Assembly (NCBI RefSeq): GCF_018130955.1 | Contig: NZ_JAFCJM010000011.1 | Span: forward strand, 124,001 to 188,000 | DNA from: Bradyrhizobium liaoningense | GTDB taxonomy: Bacteria; Pseudomonadota; Alphaproteobacteria; Rhizobiales; Xanthobacteraceae | Direction of reading: 5' to 3' | Length of the DNA: 64,000 bases | Part shown: piece after piece, positions 52,111 through 61,100 of the stretch | How the letters are laid out: every line of letters starts with the position of its first letter | Numbering within the stretch: position 1 is the stretch's first letter | Made by a program: the position numbers and the translations under genes | The notes under the pieces: generated by a model | Databases searched by the model: none | What the model was told of the DNA's origin: nothing | What the model saw: the letters and a program-made list of their open reading frames with translations, nothing else

Positions 52111-55100
52111 ATGCGCGGGTCGTTTGCAAGGCGAAACGATGGTGGCCTGACGCTGCAGGCGTTTGGGCATCTGCGCGGCGTGTCGCTGCTGTGCGCCATG
52201 CAGATGGTTTTTCTGCCCGTCTTCAGCGTCAGGCTGCAGGCGCAGACGGCCAATGTGATCATCCCGGACGGCCGCACCGGCACCAGCCTGCAGACCTCGG
52301 GCAACGTCACCAACGTCACGACGTCGACGGTCTCGGGCGTCAACGCCTTCAACTCGTTCTCGCAGTTCAGCGTCGGCCAAGGCAACACGGTCAACCTGCA
52401 ACTGCCGACCGGCACGCAAAACCTCGTCAACATCGTCCGTGACGCGCCCGTCTACGTCAACGGCACGCTCAATTCCTACATGAACGGCCAGATCGGCGGT
52501 AACGTCTATTTTGCCGATCCCAAGGGATTTGTCGTCGGCCGCAGCGGCACGGTGAACGTTGGCAGCCTCAATGTATCGACGCCGACGCGCGAGTTCACCG
52601 ACAGCCTGATCGGCGCGCAGGGGCAGATCAACGGCTCGGCCGTCGGCAATCTGATGGCCGGCTCGTTCCCGGTCTCGCCGGACGGCAACATCCGGATTTT
52701 CGGCCGGATCAACGCCCAGGACGGCGTCCGCCTGACCGGGCAGAACGTCCTCGTCGGCGGCGGTGGGAGCCAGCGCGACATCGCCAATCTCGATCACGCC
52801 GCAAAATTCGCCGCATCGGTGAATTCCAAGGGCCTGCGCAGCGCGGCAGCGATCACCGTGCGTAACGGCTCCATCCACATCGGCGCCGCCAACAACGCCA
52901 CCGTCAACGGACGCCTGACAGCGCGCAGCAAGACCACGACGCCGAGCACCATCACCGTCGATGCCGGCAAGAACATCGATATCGGCAAGAACGCGAGACT
53001 CAGCGCCGCCAGCAAGACGGGCGACGCCGGCGACATCCGCCTCAAGGCCGCCGAGAACCTGACCGTCAAGGGCGGCGCCCGGTTCAACGCCAGCTCGAAG
53101 ACCGGCAATGCCGGTCTTGTCGAGCTGAGCGCATACGGCATCATCGACATCGGCCAAGGCATCAAGGTCAACATAGCCGCGCCGAACGGCAAGGCGGGCA
53201 CGCTGCTGATCGATCCGACCGACGTGGTCGTCGGTGATGCTGCCCAAGGCGACACCGGCGTGACGCTGTCGAACAGCTCTGTCGCGGCTGCGCTCGCCGG
53301 GCTCAGCGCAGGTGCCAACTACCTCATCCAGGCTGATAATTCTGTTACGCTGGCTGCGCATGCGCTGATCGACGCGCGCCGTCTCGATGGCTCCGGCCAT
53401 TCGACGGGTAACGCCAACAGCGTCACCATCCAGGCGCCGAACATAGACATCAAGAATGGCGCGCAGATCCTGGCCCAAGTGGTCAATTTCGGCGGAACGA
53501 ACTACGTCGACGGCGATGTGACGCTGACCGCCACCGCCAGCCAGACGTTGCTGTCCGGTCATGCCTATGCGACCACCGGCATCACGGTTGACGGCAAGAT
53601 CACCGGCGGCGCTATCTCGATCAACGCGACGTCGACCGCCACGGCGAGCTTCACCAGCTCGATTGCCGGGACTTTTGCTCTGGTTGGCGAATCCGTGCCG
53701 GGGCTGATCCTTGGCCTCAACGGCGGCTATGTCGCAGCGAGCGCAACCGCGAATATTGCCATCAACGGCCATGCCAACATCTCCGGCAGCGGCGACATCT
53801 CGATCAACGCGCACGGCTCGGAGAGAGCCGAAGATCCCGTGATCGCCTCGACGCTCCTGGGTGTATCGCCGGTCGGCGCTGCGGTCGTGGTCGGCAACAT
53901 CGCCGGCAACGTATCCACCAACATCGCAAACAACGCGACGATCAGTGCCGGCGGCTACCTCAACATCAAGGCCATCAACGACGCCAATATGAACGTCGCT
54001 GCGGTCTCGCTGACCTCGAGCGCAGTTCTCGTGGCGACGGTGGCCTATTCGACCGCATCCGTGACGACGACGGCGAACGTCGAGACCGGCGCCAACCTGA
54101 GCGTCGGGACGAAGTCGGCGGGCGGACTTGCCCTGCGAGCGTTGAACAACAACAGTTTCTCGACATCGGCGACCTCCGTCGGGCTGGACAATCCTTCGCT
54201 CAATGGTGGCGTCGGCGGCGCCGTTGCGATCAGCAACGTCAATACGTCGGCGACCGCGACGATGGGTGGCTCGCTCGGCACCGGCACGTCGAACCGGATG
54301 AACGGCGCGCTGACGGTGGAGGCGACCTCCAACACGACGTCGAACTCGACGATGTCCTCGACCATCACCGGCACGCCGGCGCTGATCGCCGGCCTCCAGG
54401 GCGCGGCGGTCGTCGGCACGATGAATCCTGGCCTGTTCTCGCAGCAGCTCAGCACGCTGTTCACCGCCGATTTGAATCTGAAGGCGGCTGCGGCCCTTTC
54501 GATCGCGCGCAGCACAGAGAGCGCGACGGCGGCGATTGCGCAAAATCCAAGTGGCGGCGCGCCGTCGATCTATACGTCAGGCAACGTCGCGGTCATCTCG
54601 AACGTGATCGACGTCGGCGTGCGCAGCATTGCGACGGCCTCGGCGATCACCTCGAGCCCGGTCGACGGTCAGTCGGTAGCCGTCGCGGCCGCGGTCGCAT
54701 GGGGCGACTTCACGCATAATTCCAACGCCTATATCGGGGCCGGAACCCTGATCAACGCGCCGGAGATCGGGGTCGTCGCCAACACCTACATGCCGATCAC
54801 CAACACCTGGTTGCAGTGGAACGGGCTCACCGACGTTCTGCGGCATCTCAACGGCAATCTCGGCGTCGGCGGCAGCATTTTGACGAGCTACGCCAACGCG
54901 ACCGCGGATGCCGGCGACACGCTCGGCGTCGCGGGCTCCGTCAACAACTTCATGGTCCACAACAACACGACCGCGTGGGTTGCGACCGGGGCCAGCCTGA
55001 CGTCGAGCTGCTCGATCGCGACCTGCGGCACGGGCGCCTGGACGGCCCCGCTTGATACGGGCGCGACGCAGGCCTTCGACGCGACACTATCCATCTCGGC

Positions 55101-58100
55101 GAACGCCTATTCGGCCTCGATCGACGCTGCGGGCAATGTCGGCACGCTCGGCCTCCTTCCGGGCAACACGTCAGGTGGCTCGTCGCTCGGTGGTGCCCTC
55201 AACCTGGTGCAGTTCTGGAACAACACCATTGCCGGCGTCGCGTCGGGTGCCTCGGTCAGTGCGTCCGACAACATCTCCATCACCGCGTCGACCACCGACC
55301 AGTTCTTCGGTGTTGCGCCGACCTCCGGCAAGGCGGCCGGCGCGCTGGCGCTGAACGGCATCACGTCGATCGCGCTCGTGCACAACACGACGCATGCCTC
55401 GATCGGCATGGGCGCCAATGTGTCGGCGCCGACGGTCAATCTGCTCGCGCAGCAGGATCTGTCGATGCTGTCGGTCGCGGGCGCCGTGTCCGCCGGTGGC
55501 AATTCGGCGGTCGGCCTTGCCGTCGCCTATCTCGGTGCGACCACCGATACCTCCGCTTATGTCGGCGACAACCACGCCGACATCCGGCCTGGCCCCTTCA
55601 GTGCTGATGATCCGTTCTCCGGAAACGGCGGCGGGAATGGCACGATCGCCAGCGACAAGCTGGTGATTTCTGCGACGACCGCTGGCCGGATCACAGCGGC
55701 GTCGATCGCGGCCGCAATCTCGGAGCCTTCGGTTTCTGACTTCGGCACCAAGGCAAGCGCGGCCGGCGCGGCCGCCACGGGCGGACTGAGCGGGATTTCG
55801 AGCGCACTGACCAAGATCAGCTCGTCGTCGGGCGCCTCCGGCGACGGCATGACGGTCGACATCGCCGGGAGCTCGTCCGTCAGCGACACCAATCTGGCGA
55901 CAAGCGCCTCGATCACCGGCGTCACCGTCAATCGCTATACGACCAATGGCCTGACGGCCAGCACGGTGGTGCAGGCGCTCAACAATACGATCCTCGACAA
56001 CGGGTCAGGCGGTGCTGCCGCCAACCTGGCTGGATCCTCCGGCTCCTCGAGCGTGGCGGTCGACGGCACGATCGCCGCGGCGATTTCGAACAACAGCACG
56101 CTGGCCTTCATCAAGAACACCACGATGAACAACCAGCAGTCCGTGACTGTGCAGGCGCTGAGCGGCGGATCGGAAATGGCCGTGGCCATCGGCCTTGCCG
56201 CGGCGCCGCGATCCAATGCCGCCTCGATCGCGCTGTCGGTCGGTATCATCACCGACAGCACTAATGCCTATGTCGAGAATTCGACCATCACGGGCGTCTC
56301 GACCGGCGTCAATCGTGCCCTCGAGGTCGACGCCTATCAGACCACCAACATCGCGGTGGGTGGCGGTTCGTTGTATGTGTCGGGTGGCCAGGCCGGGTTC
56401 GGCGTCGCCATGACTTACGCCTCGATCGGCGATCCCACGGACGGCAAGGCCACCGACGCGCATATCAAGTCGACCTCGATCAGCAATTACGACACACTGC
56501 TCGTGATGGCCGACAACGCCAGCGTCATCGCCTCCGGCGCGGCGTCGGGCGGGGCAGGGGCCAACGGTCTCTCCGGCGCCATCGTCGTCAACGAGATCAC
56601 GCCGACCACGACGGCCTATATCAGCAGCAACGCGACGGTGAACATCAATGTCGGTCGCGTCACCGTGCTGGCGGACAGCGGCGCAGTATCGGCGCTGGAT
56701 ACGGCGCTCGGAAACCTCGTCAAGAAGAACAACAACAATCTTCTCGCCTCGGATACCTGCACGGTCGCCGGTGGCACGGGGGGACAGAACTGTATTGATT
56801 TCAGCGCGGCTGCGCTCAACGACGGCACGGGTAACGGTCCGGGGGGCAGCATCATCTCCGTTGCGGGCCTCATCCAGGCCGGCAAGAACAATGTCGGCGC
56901 CTCGATCATCTACGACACTATCGCAACGACGCATTCGGCCTACATCGCCAACGTGCTGATGTCGACCGGCAGCGGTAATGTCAGCGTGAGCGCGGTCGAC
57001 TCCTCGAAGATCCAGTCGGTCACGATCGGCTTTGGCCTTGCCACCGGACAGTTTGCTGGCGTTGGCGGCATGACGATCAGCAGCATCTCCAACACCGTTT
57101 CGGCGGCCATCGGCAACAACCTGTCCAGCGCGTCGCAATCGAGCGTTACGGGCCGCAATATCTCCGTCTCCGCGACCGACAATTCCAGCATTACCGGAAC
57201 CGCCGCGGTCGCGGGCGCTTCGACCCAGGGCAGCGCCGCGGGCCTGGCGCTCGTCTACAGCAGTATCGCCAACGATGTCAGCGCCGGCGTCACCGGCTCC
57301 AGGCTGACCGCATCGGGCAATGTCGCGGTCAATGCGAACTCAAACGCCAGCATCTCGACTGTCGCCGTCGGTGTCGCGATGTCCTCGCAGATCGGACTGG
57401 CCGGCTCCGTCGCGACCAATCTGATGGGGACCAACGTCACCGCCAGCATCACGGCTGCCGGTACCAACGGTATCAACGGCGCCGACGTCACCGCAACCAA
57501 CAACGTTGGCGTGATCGCCGGCAACAACGACAAGGCGGCCGTATTCGCCGGCGCCGTGTCCATCAGCAAGGGCGCGGCTGGCGGCGCGGGCTCGCTGGTG
57601 ACCAACAAGATCACCGGAACCACCGCAGCCTATATCAGCGGTGCGAATACCCAGGTCGATGCGCTCGGCACCAGCACAACCGATACGCTCTCGGTCGACA
57701 ACGGCACGCTCGTCCATGCCTTCGATCTCGGCACTGCGCAGCGGCCGAGCGACAGCACGCCTGATCTGTCCGAGAACCAGGACACCGTGCGCGGCCTTGC
57801 CGTCGTCGCGAGCTCGCACCAGGCGGTCGTGGCCAACGTCGCCTCGCTCTCGGCGAGCAGTGGCATAGCCATCATGATCAACCCGATCACCAATGTGATG
57901 AGCGGCGCGACCAGGGCCTATATCGATGGCGCATCCATCGACACGCGCCTGACCTCGACGACGCTGGCACCGCAGATCGAGGTGGCCGCGTCGAGCTTCT
58001 CCTATTCGGGCACGTTTGGCGCCGGTATCGTCCCGCCCACCGGCAATGGCGGTGGCGGCGCGACCATCATCTCGACGACGATGGCGCGCGACACGTTTGC

Positions 58101-61100
58101 CTACATCACCAATGCCACGGTCGGCGGCGTCCAGTCGTCGAGCGCGACGGTCGGCGCCGTCACGGTGAAGGCCAATGCCGAGCAGGACGCGTCCTCGATC
58201 GCGGTCGGCTTCAACACCGGCTCGGTCGGGTTGAACGTGTTCCAGGCCACGACGGAAGCCTATGTCGACGGTGGCGCACTGACGGCCGCGTCGCTGACGG
58301 TGAACGCCACCAACAATACCGGCATCTTTTCGGCGAACGGTTCCGGCGCCTATGGCAGCCAGGCCGCGATCGGCGCGGCGTTCCTGGTCCAGGTCTCCTC
58401 GAACCGCACCGAGGCCTATGTTGGCGACGAGTACCACTATCAGGGCACTGGCGCTGCGCACACGACCGCGCTCAATCTGAGCGGCGCGCTGGACGTCGAG
58501 GCCAATACGAAGAACCGCTTCGAGGCCTATGCGATCGGCGGCGCGCTCTCGACGGGAACGGCCGCGATCGCCGGCATGGCGAACATCGAGATCGCCAACA
58601 ACACCACGATCGCCGGCGTCTACGACACCACGCTGCAATTGCCGACGGGCGGCGCGGCGGGTGCAGTCACCATCAACGCGACCGAGGACGTCGCGATCAA
58701 GGAGATCGCGGGCGCGCTCGCGGTCGGCGCCAGCGGAGCGGGCGTCGGTGTCGGCGCTGCCGCCAACGTCATCGTCTTCAAGAGCCAGACGACAGCGGAA
58801 AGCCGCAACAGCGACCTCAATTCGGCCGGCGCGATCAATGTCGGCGCGCTCAGCACCAAGGAAGTTCTGTCCTACGCGGTGACGGCCGGCATCGGTGGCA
58901 GCGTCGGTATCGGCGCGACCGTCGGCGTCATCATCATCGGCACCAACACCGCCGATCCGGATACGCAGGGGCAGCAGACCGGCCAGCTCAACCAGAATGG
59001 CAACGGCACGATTGCGTCGGTGAACTCAAGGACCAGCACCACGCATGGCAGCGACGCGGTCGCGAGCGGCACGTCCGGCGACCCGAGCTCGGCGAATGCC
59101 AGCTCGACCTACGATGTCTCGACAGTGCTGACCGGCGGCAATGACGGCGTCACCGCGCAGATCGCGGGCGGCAATGTTGTGGGCACGCAGGTCAATGTCG
59201 GCGCCACCAGTGCCAACGCAGCCAAGATGTACCTGCTCGGTGCCGGCTTTGCAAAGAACGTCGGCATCGGTGCCGGCATCGGCTACACCAGCGTCAACAG
59301 CAGCGTGCTCGCAAATCTGAGCGCGATCGTCGCCGCGCAGACCGTCAACGTTGTGGCGCGCGCCAAGGACGCCGACAGCAGCGGGCCTTATTCGGGCAAG
59401 ACCATCGACACCGAGGCGATCGCGGGCGGTGCGGCGCTTTACTTCGGCGCGCAGGCGGCCGTGGCGTTTGGCAATGTCACCAACACCGTGACGGCCCAGC
59501 TCGGTGGCAGTGTCACCGGCACCGGCGGCAACGGCGTCGCCGTCATGGCGCAGGACTCTTCCACGCAGGTCGTGTTCACGGGCGGCGTCACCGGCGGTGC
59601 CGCGGCCGTCGGCGCATCCGTCGCCACGGCCGGACGGTCGAGCTCGGTCGCAGCAAAGGTTCTGGACGGCACCACGATCGATACCAAAACACTGGCCGTT
59701 GGCGCGTCCGGCGCCGGCAAGTTGACCACGACGGCAACCGCGCTCGGCGGCGGTATCCTCGCGGGCGTTGGCGCCGATGCCGAGTCCAAGGAGAACTCGA
59801 GCTTGCTGGCCGAGATCGGGGCCAATTCCTCGATCACCACGTCGGCGAGCAGTGTTGGCACCCTGGTGACGGCGTCGATCACGCCCGATCTGTCGAGCAG
59901 CGCGATCGGCGTTTCGGTCGGCGGCGGTGCGGTCGGCGTCGCCATTGCCCAGTCGACGGTTGGCGCCACGGTCACGGCCGATGTCGGCAACAATGCCGTC
60001 TTCTCCGGTGGCTCGCTCGCGGTGACCGCCATGGCGCTGGTTCCGACCGGCGGCACGACCACCTACGCCTGGTCGCTCGCAGGCGGCGGCGGCTCGCTGA
60101 TCGGCGCACAAGGCAGCTACGCGAGGGCATCGCAGAACGTGACTGTGAACGCCTATGCCGGGACCGGGGTCACGCTTCCCAACGGCGATGTGGTTATCGC
60201 GGCCCAGAACGACAGCAGCCAATACGCTGAGGCGACCGGTCTCTCGAGCGGGTTCCTGGCCCTGGGGGCGAGCGTCGCGCAGACTTCGTCGAACGCCCAC
60301 ACCCACGCCTATCTCGGCGCGGACGCGATCACATCGGCGTCCAATACGGGCATTCTCCAGATCACGGCCACGGGTACGGATACCAACGTCGCCAATGCGA
60401 TCGTCGGCGCGGGCGGCACCTATGCCGGTGCCGCGGCGGTCGCGACGACCAGCTCAACCGCCGTGACCGACGGCATGATCAATGGCGACACGACGGATCA
60501 GACGCTCTATTTCGGCGGCCTCAGCATCAAGGCCACGCACACGACGAATTATGCGGCGAGCGGCGACGCGTACCAGGCGTCCACGGCCGGCGTCTCTGCC
60601 GGCAAGGCGCAGAACGACGTCACCTCGACCACGACCGCCGAGGTGGGGACCCATCTCATCATCAATTCGGCCGGCGGCGACATGGTCGTCATCGCCAACG
60701 ACATCGTGAACCAGGCCGGTGGCGGCGCGCGGTCGGGCTCCGGCGGCTCGTTCTCGGGCGCTGCCGCGCTCAGCAGCTCCAACGTCACCCAGACCGTCAA
60801 CACCAACATCGACGCCGGCACGATTTTGAGCCTCAACGACGATCCGCGGTCGTCGACGGCGGTGATCAACATCGAGGCCTACAACACGCTGAACACGACC
60901 GATACGGCGAGCCTGGCGACGGCCAGCCTGTTCGCCGGCGGCGGCGCCGAATCCGACATGACCGCGAATGCCACGCTCACGGTCAACATTCAGGCGCGCG
61001 AGCTGTTCAGTGCCGGCAACATCTATATCGGCTCGGCTTCACGGATGGCGGCGGCCAACAACGCCAATTCGAGCCTCTATGGCGCCATCGCCGGCGTCGG

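Noticed and set aside
52069..54543. 824-codon open frame on the minus strand, and similar ones to the right edge
   Set aside because: These are mirror frames of the adhesin with repetitive Arg/Asp/Gly/Val composition; the plus-strand frame has signal peptide and hemagglutination domain.
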